Origin: Marivivens sp.
GTDB taxonomy: Bacteria; Pseudomonadota; Alphaproteobacteria; Rhodobacterales; Rhodobacteraceae
Assembly (NCBI GenBank): GCA_024642185.1
Contig: JAHEBR010000125.1
Location: forward strand, 1 to 6,341
Direction of reading: 5' to 3'
Length of the DNA stretch: 6,341 bases
A program made the translations under genes and the position numbers. The notes below the pieces were generated by a model. That model saw nothing but the letters and a program-made list of their open reading frames with translations, had not been told where the DNA came from and searched no databases. Within the stretch, counting starts at the first letter, position 1; each line of letters begins with the position of its first letter. Below are positions 1 to 5,461 of the stretch, in pieces.

Positions 1-537
1 GACAAACAGGCGCTTCTTCAAGTGGCCCGCGTTGTTCATCGCCTCGAAGGCCATGCCGCCGCTGAGCGCCCCATCGCCGATCACCGCAATCGCATCGCCC
101 AAGCCGCCTTCGCACTGGCCGCCCAGATCGCGCGCGGCGGCAAAGCCCAGCGCGGCAGAGATCGAGGTCGAGGAATGGGCGGTGCCGAAAGGATCGTAGG
201 GCGACTCGGATCGCTTGGTGAAACCCGAGAGGCCGCCCTCCTGGCGCAGGGTGCGGATACGGGCGCGGCGGCCGGTCAGGATCTTGTGGGGATAGCTTTG
301 GTGGCTCACGTCCCAGATGATCTTGTCTTTGGGTGCATCAAAGACAGCGTGCAGCGCCACGGTCAGCTCGACCACGCCAAGCCCCGCCCCCAGATGCCCG
401 CCGGTTTCCGAGACCGCGCTGATCGTCTCGGCGCGCAATTCGCCGGCCAGCTGCACAAGCTGGGCGTCCGACAGGGGCTTCATGTCGGCGGGCGATTGGA
501 TCTTGTCCAAAAGCGGTGTGGCGGGTCGGTTGCTCAT
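1..537 (-). CDS. dxs: 1-deoxy-D-xylulose-5-phosphate synthase, N-terminal part (cut by window edge)
   Basis: DXS is a thiamine-diphosphate enzyme of the cytoplasm. It condenses pyruvate with glyceraldehyde 3-phosphate to give 1-deoxy-D-xylulose 5-phosphate, the first step of the MEP isoprenoid pathway. Only the first 179 codons are present, of about 620-640 in the family. Visible motifs are ETGGHLGAGLG with His48 (equivalent to the catalytic His49 of E. coli DXS), DVSHQSYPHKILTGRR at residues 76-91, HSSTSISA at 121-128, and GDGALSGGMAFEAMNNAG at 154-171, the start of the thiamine-diphosphate/Mg binding motif. The ATG at 537-535 has an AAGG at 547-544 with a 6-base spacer and lies 11 bases after the ispA stop, so it is the last gene of the visible operon. 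The reading frame is open to base 1. The identification is secure; the C-terminal transketolase domains cannot be checked here. Confidence 0.97.
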   Translation of the reverse strand, partial: MSNRPATPLLDKIQSPADMKPLSDAQLVQLAGELRAETISAVSETGGHLGAGLGVVELTVALHAVFDAPKDKIIWDVSHQSYPHKILTGRRARIRTLRQEGGLSGFTKRSESPYDPFGTAHSSTSISAALGFAAARDLGGQCEGGLGDAIAVIGDGALSGGMAFEAMNNAGHLKKRLFV

Positions 538-548
538 GGGCGGCCTTG

Positions 549-1430
549 TTACCTATCCCGCGCGATAACGAAACGCGCCACATCCCGCAAGGTTTCCGCG
601 TCGCTGCCATAGTCGGCGAGAGCGTCGCAGGCCTCGGCCACAAGTTCTTTTGCCAGCCGTTTGGCGCCATCGAGGCCGAGGTGCGAGATGAAGGTCGCCT
701 TTCCCGCATTCGCATCCTTGCCGACCGCTTTGCCCACCGAGGCGGCATCGCCCTCGACGTCGAGAATATCGTCGGCAATCTGGAAAGCGCGGCCGAGCGC
801 ATCGCCATAGACTTTGAGCGGCCGAAGATCCGAACGGGCCATGCGCGGCCCTGCCAAAGCCGACCAAGTGATGAGCGCGCCGGTCTTGCCCGACTGGAGC
901 GCCTCAACATCCGCAAGGCTTAGGGGCGATGCTGTGGTTTCAGCGGCGATATCCATCGCCTGCCCACCGACCATCCCGGCCACGCCCGCGGCTTTGGCAA
1001 GGTTTCGCGCCAGATCAAGCCGCGCCTCGGCGCTGCATTCCGTTTCCAGGACCAGCTCGAAGGCGAGGGATTGGAGCGCGTCGCCGGCGAGAACCGCCGT
1101 GGCCTCGTTCCACTTGCGATGCACTGTCGGGCGGCCCCGGCGCAGATCGTCGTCGTCCATGCACGGCAAGTCATCATGGATCAGCGAATAGGCGTGCAGG
1201 GATTCGATCGCGGCGGCGGCAGGAATCGCCGCTCCGGCACCGATGCCGTGAAGGCGAGCCGTTTCCAGCACCAGAAATCCGCGCAGGGATTTGCCGCCCT
1301 CAACAGCATAGGACATCGCCCGAGCGACCGGCAGATCAAACTCGGCCAGCGCCGCTTTGACATAGGCGTCAACTGCCAGCGCCGTCTGAGCCAGCGCCTG
1401 ATCGAGCGGCAGAGGCCTTGCAGCCAACAT
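549..1430 (-). CDS. ispA: Farnesyl diphosphate synthase (geranyltranstransferase)
   Basis: IspA is a cytoplasmic trans-prenyltransferase that adds isopentenyl diphosphate to dimethylallyl and geranyl diphosphate to make farnesyl diphosphate, the precursor of quinones, undecaprenyl phosphate, hopanoids and carotenoids. The 293-residue protein has the normal family length. The first aspartate-rich motif is DDLPCMDDD at residues 86-94; its DDxxxxD form is typical of bacterial farnesyl synthases. The second is DDILD at 220-224. It also has GGKSLR at 45-50, GKTG at 181-184, FQ at 216-217, and Tyr81 five residues before the first motif, an aromatic chain-length position that agrees with a C15 product. 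It starts 5 bases after the xseB stop with only a weak GGGA-like ribosome site, so translation is probably coupled to xseB. Geranylgeranyl synthase is the main alternative, but the bacterial IspA pattern and the position before dxs argue against it. Confidence 0.96.
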   Translation of the reverse strand: MLAARPLPLDQALAQTALAVDAYVKAALAEFDLPVARAMSYAVEGGKSLRGFLVLETARLHGIGAGAAIPAAAAIESLHAYSLIHDDLPCMDDDDLRRGRPTVHRKWNEATAVLAGDALQSLAFELVLETECSAEARLDLARNLAKAAGVAGMVGGQAMDIAAETTASPLSLADVEALQSGKTGALITWSALAGPRMARSDLRPLKVYGDALGRAFQIADDILDVEGDAASVGKAVGKDANAGKATFISHLGLDGAKRLAKELVAEACDALADYGSDAETLRDVARFVIARDR

Positions 1431-1435
1431 GATGA

Positions 1436-1678
1436 TTATCCCGCGTCGAGAGGCGCGGTTCCGCTTGGCGCGCCATCAGCACCGAAGGTGATCTTGGCGA
1501 CCTTCTCTTCCGCCTCTTTCAGCTTGGCCTCGCAGCGCGCCTTGAGCTTGGCGCCGCGCTCGTAAAGGGCAATCGATTCATCAAGCGCGACCTCGCCACG
1601 CTCAAGCCGGGCCACCACGGCCTCAAGCTCTTTGATGGCCTGTTCAAACGAAAGCTCTTCGACCGGAATCTCTGTCAT
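1436..1678 (-). CDS. xseB: Exodeoxyribonuclease VII small subunit
   Basis: XseB binds the large subunit XseA to form exonuclease VII, a metal-independent single-strand exonuclease that trims DNA from both ends during repair. The 80-residue protein has the family's usual size. It carries the signature SFEQAIKELEAVVARLERGE at residues 10-29, followed by LDESIALYERG and a charged second helix, giving the expected helical hairpin. The last 15 or so residues are a low-complexity, Gly/Ala/Pro-rich tail. The ATG overlaps the upstream deacetylase stop as ATGA (1675-1678). A good AGGAG (minus strand, 1687-1691) sits 8 bases before the start. The xseB-ispA-dxs order is the same as in E. coli. The large subunit xseA is not in this window. 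Confidence 0.95.
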   Translation of the reverse strand: MTEIPVEELSFEQAIKELEAVVARLERGEVALDESIALYERGAKLKARCEAKLKEAEEKVAKITFGADGAPSGTAPLDAG

Positions 1679-2601
1679 GCGGCGCGCTCCTGTAATGTCT
1701 TAACGTGTGCGGCCGCGCTATCGGCCAGGGCTTCGAGATCATAGCCCCCTTCGAGAGCAGATACCACGCGGCCCTCACAAACTTCTTCTGCGATGTCGCA
1801 GATGCGGCCCGTGACCCATGCGAAATCGGGCGTCTCGAGGCTTATGTTGGCCAAGGGATCGGCGCGGTGGGCGTCGAACCCGGCGGAGACGAGAATCAGT
1901 TCGGGCTTGAAGGCGCGGAGGCGTGGAAACACCTGCGCCTCATAGATCTCGCGGAACTCCTTGGAACGGGTGCCAGCCTTCAGCGCGATGTTGAGCACAT
2001 TGTCATGCTCGCCCGTATCTGATGGATCGCCGGTGCCGGGATAGAGCGGCATCTCGTGCGACGAGATGAACAGAACGCGGGGATCGTCTTGCAGAAGATC
2101 CTGTGTCCCGTTGCCGTGGTGCACATCGAAATCGACCACGGCGACCCGTTTGAGCCCGTGATGATCCAGCGCGTGCTTGGCGCCGATGGCGATATTGCCG
2201 AAAAGGCAAAAGCCCATCGGCGTTTCGCGCTCGGCATGGTGCCCCGGCGGGCGGATCGCGGCGAAAGCGTTGCCGACCGTTCCACCCAGAACCAGATCAA
2301 CCGCCTTCACCACCGCGCCCGCCCCACGAAAGGCGGCGGCGAGCGAGCCGGGCGACATGAAGGTATCGGGGTCGAGGGTCACGATATTCTTCTCGGGCGT
2401 CTCGGCGCGAATGTTGTCCAAGTGGGCCTTGGGGTGCGCCCGCAGGATATCGGCATCCGCTGCCAAAGGGGCGGAATATCGCTCAAGCGGGATGCCTTCA
2501 AGCGCACCGAGCACGGCATCAAGCCGCGCCACCTGTTCCGCGTGGCCGGGTGGCGTGATATGGCCGAGACAATCGGGGTGTGTGATCAATGCGGTTGCCA
2601 T
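1675..2601 (-). CDS. Class II histone-deacetylase-like amidohydrolase
   Basis: This is a zinc-dependent deacetylase of the arginase/deacetylase fold, related to bacterial HDAH, acetoin-utilisation (AcuC-like) and acetylpolyamine amidohydrolase proteins. The substrate is unknown; acetyl-lysine or acetylated small amines are possible. From the chosen start (308 residues) the active site is complete: RPPGHHAE with the His121-His122 pair, zinc ligands Asp159 and His161 in DFDVHHGNG, zinc ligand Asp243 in SAGFDAHRADPL, and Tyr287 in EGGYD. The ATG at 2601 gives MATALITHPDCLGH, where homologues usually begin. An in-frame ATG at 2649 would add 16 residues and has an AAGG upstream, whereas 2601 has no clear ribosome site, so the start is not certain. 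The gene heads the minus-strand unit and overlaps xseB by 4 bases. Its promoter should lie within or beyond the start of the divergent gene at 2648, but I see no convincing one. Confidence 0.93.
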   Translation of the reverse strand: MATALITHPDCLGHITPPGHAEQVARLDAVLGALEGIPLERYSAPLAADADILRAHPKAHLDNIRAETPEKNIVTLDPDTFMSPGSLAAAFRGAGAVVKAVDLVLGGTVGNAFAAIRPPGHHAERETPMGFCLFGNIAIGAKHALDHHGLKRVAVVDFDVHHGNGTQDLLQDDPRVLFISSHEMPLYPGTGDPSDTGEHDNVLNIALKAGTRSKEFREIYEAQVFPRLRAFKPELILVSAGFDAHRADPLANISLETPDFAWVTGRICDIAEEVCEGRVVSALEGGYDLEALADSAAAHVKTLQERAA

Positions 2602-2647
2602 GACGCATTGGAACAGAAATCCTGAAGCAATCACAAGCGGGGACTTC

Positions 2648-3190
2648 ATGCGCGCGGCCTTGTTCTATCTATTTGCCTTCCTCGGGACCGGCGCTTTGGC
2701 GCAGGAGGAGGGCCCTCTCACCAGCCTCTCTCTCGACCTGAACGGCGATGGCCTTGTCGAAGGCTTCACCCTGCTGATCTCAGAGACCGGAGAGGCCGAT
2801 CTTCAGATCACCAAGACCGGCGGCAATGATATCTATGCCGTGGGGCTGGGCAGCACCGGGCCGGGCGCCGACCAGCCCAAACTTGCTATTCGCGGCGATG
2901 GTCAGATCACGATCACCTCGCATCACGATGCGGAAGGACCGATCCGTTGGACCGAGATCCTGACCCTTGGCTTTCCCGACGGGAGCTATCGGATCACCGG
3001 CTACAGCTATGTCTGGTGGAGCGAGAACGATCTTGAGATTTTCGGTTTCTGTGAGCTCGACCTTCGCGCAGGAACGGGCGTGATCCAGCAGAACGGCCAG
3101 CCTGTCTTCGAACTTCTGACCGAGATCCCCGCCCTGCCGGCAACGATGTGGGCCGCGACCGAGAAGGTCATGCCGATCGACTGCCCCTAG
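2648..3190 (+). CDS. Uncharacterised secreted protein with a calcium-loop-like motif
   Basis: I cannot assign a function. The 180-residue product begins with a clear signal peptide: an Arg at position 2, a hydrophobic stretch to about residue 15, and a predicted cut after Ala-Leu-Ala (16-18) before Gln19. This points to export to the periplasm. The mature part (about 162 residues) opens with LDLNGDGLVEGF at 29-40. It resembles a calcium-binding DxNxDG loop (Asp30, Asn32, Asp34), but the last ligand of a classical EF-hand is missing. The rest looks beta-rich, with alternating polar and hydrophobic residues, a YRITGYSYVWW segment and two cysteines (135 and 179) that could form a disulfide. The pattern reminds me of a family of uncharacterised alphaproteobacterial exported proteins, from memory only. 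The ATG at 2648 has GGGGA at 2639-2643; the open frame extends far upstream only because it is antisense to the deacetylase gene. Its stop shares CTAG with the petR-like gene. Confidence 0.85.
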   Translation: MRAALFYLFAFLGTGALAQEEGPLTSLSLDLNGDGLVEGFTLLISETGEADLQITKTGGNDIYAVGLGSTGPGADQPKLAIRGDGQITITSHHDAEGPIRWTEILTLGFPDGSYRITGYSYVWWSENDLEIFGFCELDLRAGTGVIQQNGQPVFELLTEIPALPATMWAATEKVMPIDCP

Positions 3191-3894
3191 GACAGATCGG
3201 GCGCCAGCATATATCCCGCACCGCGCACCGTTTGCAGATAGCGGGGCTGGCGCGGATCATCCTCGATCTTGCGCCGCAGGCGCGTGATCTGAACATCGAC
3301 GGCGCGCTCCTGCGTCTGCGCGCCCGAATGGCTCAGATCCGCAACCAGCTGTGCGCGGCTCACCGGCTCTGACAGGCGCGCGGCAAAGATTTTCATCAGC
3401 TGGCTCTCGGTCGAGGTCAGGCGCACAAGCTCATCGCCGCGCCACATCTCGCCCCGCTCGATATCATAGCGCACCGCGCCAAGATGGATCACCTTCGGAC
3501 GCACGATGGCGGGCTCGGCCGCCGGACTGCGGCGCAGGATGGCCGCGATCCGCAGGAGAAGCTCTTTGGGCTCGAATGGCTTGCCCAGATAATCGTCGGC
3601 TCCCGCTTCGAGGCCGGCGATGCGATCCGAGGTCTCGGCCCGCGCAGTCAGCAGGAGGATCGGCGTTGTGATCCTCTGCCGAAGATCGCGGCAAAGCGAG
3701 ATTCCGTCTTCGCCGGGCATCATCACATCCAGAACGATCAGATCAAACTCGAGCCCCGAAAGAATGCGCCGCGCGTGTTCGGCGTCGCGGGCGGAAGTTA
3801 CCAGAAAGCCGCTCTTGATCAGAAACTGCTGCAAAAGGCCACGGATGCGTTCGTCGTCATCGACGATCAGGATGTGGCTTTGGTCGGCGTTCAT
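3187..3894 (-). CDS. petR: OmpR/PhoB-family response regulator, PetR-like
   Basis: This is a cytoplasmic DNA-binding response regulator of 235 residues. The receiver domain (about 6-122) has the acidic pocket Asp12-Asp13-Asp14, the phospho-acceptor Asp56 in LDVMMPGEDG, Thr83 in LLTA and Lys105 in GKPFEP, so it should be phosphorylatable. A winged-helix output domain follows (about 135-232), with RAVDVQITRLRRKIE and the RGAGYML end typical of OmpR/PhoB. It overlaps the upstream MarR gene as ATGA, with AAGGA (3904-3908) 9 bases before the start. In Rhodobacter capsulatus a MarR protein (PetP) and a response regulator (PetR) form such a pair, reported to be needed for cytochrome bc1 production; the symbol is given on that arrangement and general resemblance. 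No histidine kinase lies beside it, and no petABC genes follow, since the next gene is convergent. Confidence 0.9.
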   Translation of the reverse strand: MNADQSHILIVDDDERIRGLLQQFLIKSGFLVTSARDAEHARRILSGLEFDLIVLDVMMPGEDGISLCRDLRQRITTPILLLTARAETSDRIAGLEAGADDYLGKPFEPKELLLRIAAILRRSPAAEPAIVRPKVIHLGAVRYDIERGEMWRGDELVRLTSTESQLMKIFAARLSEPVSRAQLVADLSHSGAQTQERAVDVQITRLRRKIEDDPRQPRYLQTVRGAGYMLAPDLS

Positions 3895-4397
3895 GCGCCG
3901 CGGTCCTTGAGCGTATCGTAGTGGCGGCGCAGATCCTGATCCATCATCGCCTCGAGAACCTGCCGGAAACCTGCCACCGCAATTGGCCCGGCCGCGCGAT
4001 AGGCGGCCCGCATCCTGTCGCGCTGGGCGTCGGAGAGGGATCGCTCCAGTTCGGCGCCCTTCTGGGTCAGATGCAGATGCCGCTCGCGCTTGTCTTCCTT
4101 GCCGACCCGGCTTTCGACCAGACCATCCTCGATCAGTGTCCGCAGGACGCGGTTGAGCGATTGCTTGGTCACCCCGAGGATCGACAGTAGGTTGTTCACT
4201 GTCGTGCCGGGGCTGCGGTGGATAAAGTGGATCGCCCGATGATGCGCGCGGCCATATTCCATATCGGCCAGAATCCGGTCAGGATCGGCGGTAAAGCCCC
4301 GATAGGCAAAGAACATCGCCTCGATGCCTTTTCTCAGCTGCTCGTCCGTCAGGAAAAGAAGCGACTGGCCGCTCTGGCTTATCGGGTTGTCTGGCAT
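3891..4397 (-). CDS. petP: MarR-family transcriptional regulator, PetP-like
   Basis: This 168-residue DNA-binding protein should act as a dimer. The winged helix-turn-helix spans about residues 50-115, with the recognition helix in VTKQSLNRVLRTLIEDGLV (76-94) and the wing in GKEDKRERHLHLT (99-111), which holds the Asp-x-Arg typical of MarR. Flanking N- and C-terminal helices would form the dimer interface. The ATG at 4397 is chosen because a strong GGAGG (4405-4409) lies 7 bases upstream. The frame stays open far upstream, but that part is antisense to ilvE and has no protein-like character. The stop overlaps the response-regulator start by 4 bases, so the two proteins are made together, as in the Rhodobacter petP-petR pair. 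The ligand and targets are unknown; binding to its own upstream region is plausible by family habit. Confidence 0.9.
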   Translation of the reverse strand: MPDNPISQSGQSLLFLTDEQLRKGIEAMFFAYRGFTADPDRILADMEYGRAHHRAIHFIHRSPGTTVNNLLSILGVTKQSLNRVLRTLIEDGLVESRVGKEDKRERHLHLTQKGAELERSLSDAQRDRMRAAYRAAGPIAVAGFRQVLEAMMDQDLRRHYDTLKDRGA

Positions 4398-4404
4398 TGA
4401 AATT

Positions 4405-4409
4405 CCTCC
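4405..4409 (-). promoter_or_regulatory. Ribosome binding site of petP-like gene
   Basis: GGAGG on the minus strand, within CGGAGGAA, sits 7 bases before the ATG at 4397. It is the best Shine-Dalgarno match in the window and settles the start of the MarR gene against the much longer open frame. Confidence 0.85.
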
Positions 4410-4420
4410 GTCTTGCCGCG

Positions 4421-4449
4421 AGGATAAGTCAGCCTTGTTGACATTCCAA
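4421..4449 (-). promoter_or_regulatory. Candidate sigma-70-type promoter for petPR
   Basis: On the minus strand, TTGGAA (4444-4449) and TATCCT (4421-4426) are separated by 17 bases. Each matches four of six consensus positions. Transcription would begin near 4413-4415, leaving a leader of about 16 bases that just holds the ribosome site. The spacing and position are good, but the assignment is pattern-based only. Confidence 0.45.
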
Positions 4450-4467
4450 GACTCAACTGTTAGCGAA
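4438..4467 (+). promoter_or_regulatory. Candidate promoter for ilvE (strong -35, weak -10)
   Basis: A perfect TTGACA occurs at 4438-4443. About 17-18 bases downstream the sequence is TTAGCGAA (4460-4467), a poor match to TATAAT, so the -10 element is uncertain. The resulting leader would be roughly 70 bases. The -35 box lies inside the spacer of the opposing petPR candidate promoter, so polymerases could not occupy both at once. Confidence 0.4.
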
Positions 4468-4480
4468 TTTGGGAAATCGC
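4463..4480. repeat. Imperfect dyad, possible operator
   Basis: GCGAATTT (4463-4470) and AAATCGC (4474-4480) are inverted repeats around a GGG centre, with one unpaired A in the left arm. The 18-base dyad overlaps or directly follows the candidate ilvE -10 region, a position suited to a regulator site. The binding protein is unknown; the PetP-like MarR protein is one candidate. Confidence 0.35.
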
Positions 4481-4529
4481 GCAACATTATGTCCGGTGCG
4501 GACCTAATTGCGTAACAAATGGAAATTTG

Positions 4530-4536
4530 AAGGGGA
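4530..4536 (+). promoter_or_regulatory. Ribosome binding site of ilvE
   Basis: AAGGGGA lies 5 bases before the ATG at 4542. It supports this start and rules against the in-frame TTG at 4527, which would place the ribosome site inside the coding region. Confidence 0.8.
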
Positions 4537-4541
4537 TTAAA

Positions 4542-5411
4542 ATGGCTGGTTCCTACGCCGACCGCGACGGCAAGATCTGGATGGATGGCAAGCTGATCGA
4601 TTGGCGCGATGCCAACGTTCACATCCTCACCCACGCGCTGCACTATGCCTCGTCGGTGTTCGAGGGCGAGCGCTGCTATGAAGGCAAAGTGTTCAAAAGC
4701 CGCCAGCATTCCGAGCGCCTGCTCAAGTCGGGCGAGCTGATGGATATGGCGATCCCCTACACGGTTGACGAGATCGAAGCCGCCAAGCGCGCCGTTCTCG
4801 ATGCCAACGGCCTGACCAACGCCTATCTCCGCGTTGTCGCCTTCCGGGGCGCGGGCGAGGATATGGGCGTCTCGGCCCGCCGCAATCCGATCCGCATGGC
4901 CGTGACCGCCTGGGAATGGGGCAGCTACTATGGCGATGCCAAGATGAAGGGCGCCAAGCTCGACGTGGCCAAATGGAAGCGCCCGAGCCCCGAGACCATC
5001 CCGACCGCCGCCAAGGCCGCCGGCCTTTATATGATCTGCACCATGTCCAAGCACGCCGCCGAGGCCAAAGGCTGTTCGGATGCGATGTTCTTCGATTATC
5101 GCGGCTATGTGGCCGAGGCGACCGGCGCCAACATCTTCTTCGTCAAGGACGGCGAGGTCCATACGCCGCTGCCCGACGCGATCCTCAACGGCCTGACCCG
5201 CCAGACCGTGATCCAGATGCTGCGCGACCGCCAGATCAAGGTTCACGAGCGCCACATCCTGCCGTCCGAGCTCGATAGCTTCGAGCAGTGCTTCCTCACC
5301 GGCTCGGCCGCCGAGGTGACGCCGGTGGGCCAGATCGGCGACTGGAAATTCGAGGTCGGCGCACTGACCCGCGAAACGGCGGAAGCCTACGACAAGCTCG
5401 TTCGCAGCTGA
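4542..5411 (+). CDS. ilvE: Branched-chain amino acid aminotransferase
   Basis: IlvE is a cytoplasmic pyridoxal-phosphate enzyme of fold type IV. It transfers an amino group from glutamate to the keto acids of valine, leucine and isoleucine, and works in the reverse direction too. The 289-residue protein is slightly shorter than E. coli IlvE (309). Visible motifs are HALHYASSVFEGERCY (31-46), a phosphate-binding-region Arg54, the catalytic Lys158 in TIPTAAKAAG, GYVAEATGANIFF (188-200), LNGLTRQTVI (215-224) and GSAAEVTPVG (254-263). The ATG at 4542 is fixed by the AAGGGGA just upstream. It is a single gene, transcribed away from petPR and closed by the terminator at 5436-5459. A related type IV enzyme such as D-amino acid aminotransferase or aminodeoxychorismate lyase is possible, but the VFEGERCY and SAAEVTPV motifs favour IlvE. 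Confidence 0.93.
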   Translation: MAGSYADRDGKIWMDGKLIDWRDANVHILTHALHYASSVFEGERCYEGKVFKSRQHSERLLKSGELMDMAIPYTVDEIEAAKRAVLDANGLTNAYLRVVAFRGAGEDMGVSARRNPIRMAVTAWEWGSYYGDAKMKGAKLDVAKWKRPSPETIPTAAKAAGLYMICTMSKHAAEAKGCSDAMFFDYRGYVAEATGANIFFVKDGEVHTPLPDAILNGLTRQTVIQMLRDRQIKVHERHILPSELDSFEQCFLTGSAAEVTPVGQIGDWKFEVGALTRETAEAYDKLVRS

Positions 5412-5435
5412 TTTCGCCTTGTTAGAGACTGATAG

Positions 5436-5459
5436 AGGCCGGGCATTGCCCGGCCTTTT
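5436..5459 (+). terminator. Intrinsic terminator of ilvE
   Basis: AGGCCGGGC (5436-5444) pairs perfectly with GCCCGGCCT (5448-5456) around a three-base ATT loop. The stem runs into TTTT (5456-5459). It lies 24 bases after the ilvE stop. On the minus strand the hairpin is not followed by a run of T, so it should work mainly for ilvE, although the hairpin also sits just past the end of the opposing transporter gene. Confidence 0.88.
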
Positions 5460-5461
5460 CC

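Larger units (their letters stand above)
4398..4541. promoter_or_regulatory. Divergent control region between petPR and ilvE
   Basis: This is the only sizeable non-coding region in the window (144 bases) and is visibly richer in A and T than its surroundings. It must hold promoters for the leftward petP-petR unit and the rightward ilvE gene. It contains candidate promoters on both strands, two imperfect dyads (4437-4457 and 4463-4480), a small hairpin (4491-4503), an eight-codon mini-ORF and a GANTC site (4450-4454). The function as a two-way control region follows from gene orientation; the individual sites are inferences. Confidence 0.75.

Noticed and set aside
45..50. Residues 45-50 of IspA (coded near 1281-1298) read GGKSLR, where E. 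coli has GGKRLR, as a possible active-site defect. Coordinates listed are residue numbers.
   Set aside because: The Lys and final Arg are kept, and the changed position varies among prenyltransferases; both aspartate-rich motifs are intact.
22..612. 196-codon plus-strand open frame over dxs.
   Set aside because: It is a shadow of dxs and the end of ispA in GC-rich DNA; no domain, ribosome site or protein-like composition is seen.
2056..2625. 189-codon plus-strand open frame over the deacetylase gene.
   Set aside because: It is antisense to a clearly conserved enzyme with intact catalytic residues and shows no motif of its own.
2177..2647. N-terminal extension of the secreted-protein frame by 157 codons.
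   Set aside because: The extension is antisense to the deacetylase; the ATG at 2648 has a ribosome site and begins a proper signal peptide.
538..2671. Similar sequence, GATAG followed by AACAAGGCCGC, before both dxs (near 540-557) and the upstream deacetylase ATG at 2649, suggesting a shared element.
   Set aside because: The match is short, the second copy lies inside the signal-peptide codons of the divergent gene, and GC-rich composition with an AAGG ribosome site explains most of it.
4516..4529. Small inverted repeat CAAAT-GGAA-ATTTG just before the ilvE ribosome site, as a possible translational control hairpin.
   Set aside because: The stem is only five pairs and mostly A-T, too weak to support a regulatory claim on its own.
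4398..5255. Long open minus-strand extension upstream of the MarR gene, antisense to ilvE, giving a possible 454-residue protein.
   Set aside because: It mirrors the codon structure of ilvE, is rich in His, Gly and Ala with no recognisable motif, and the strong ribosome site at 4405-4409 fixes the MarR start at 4397.
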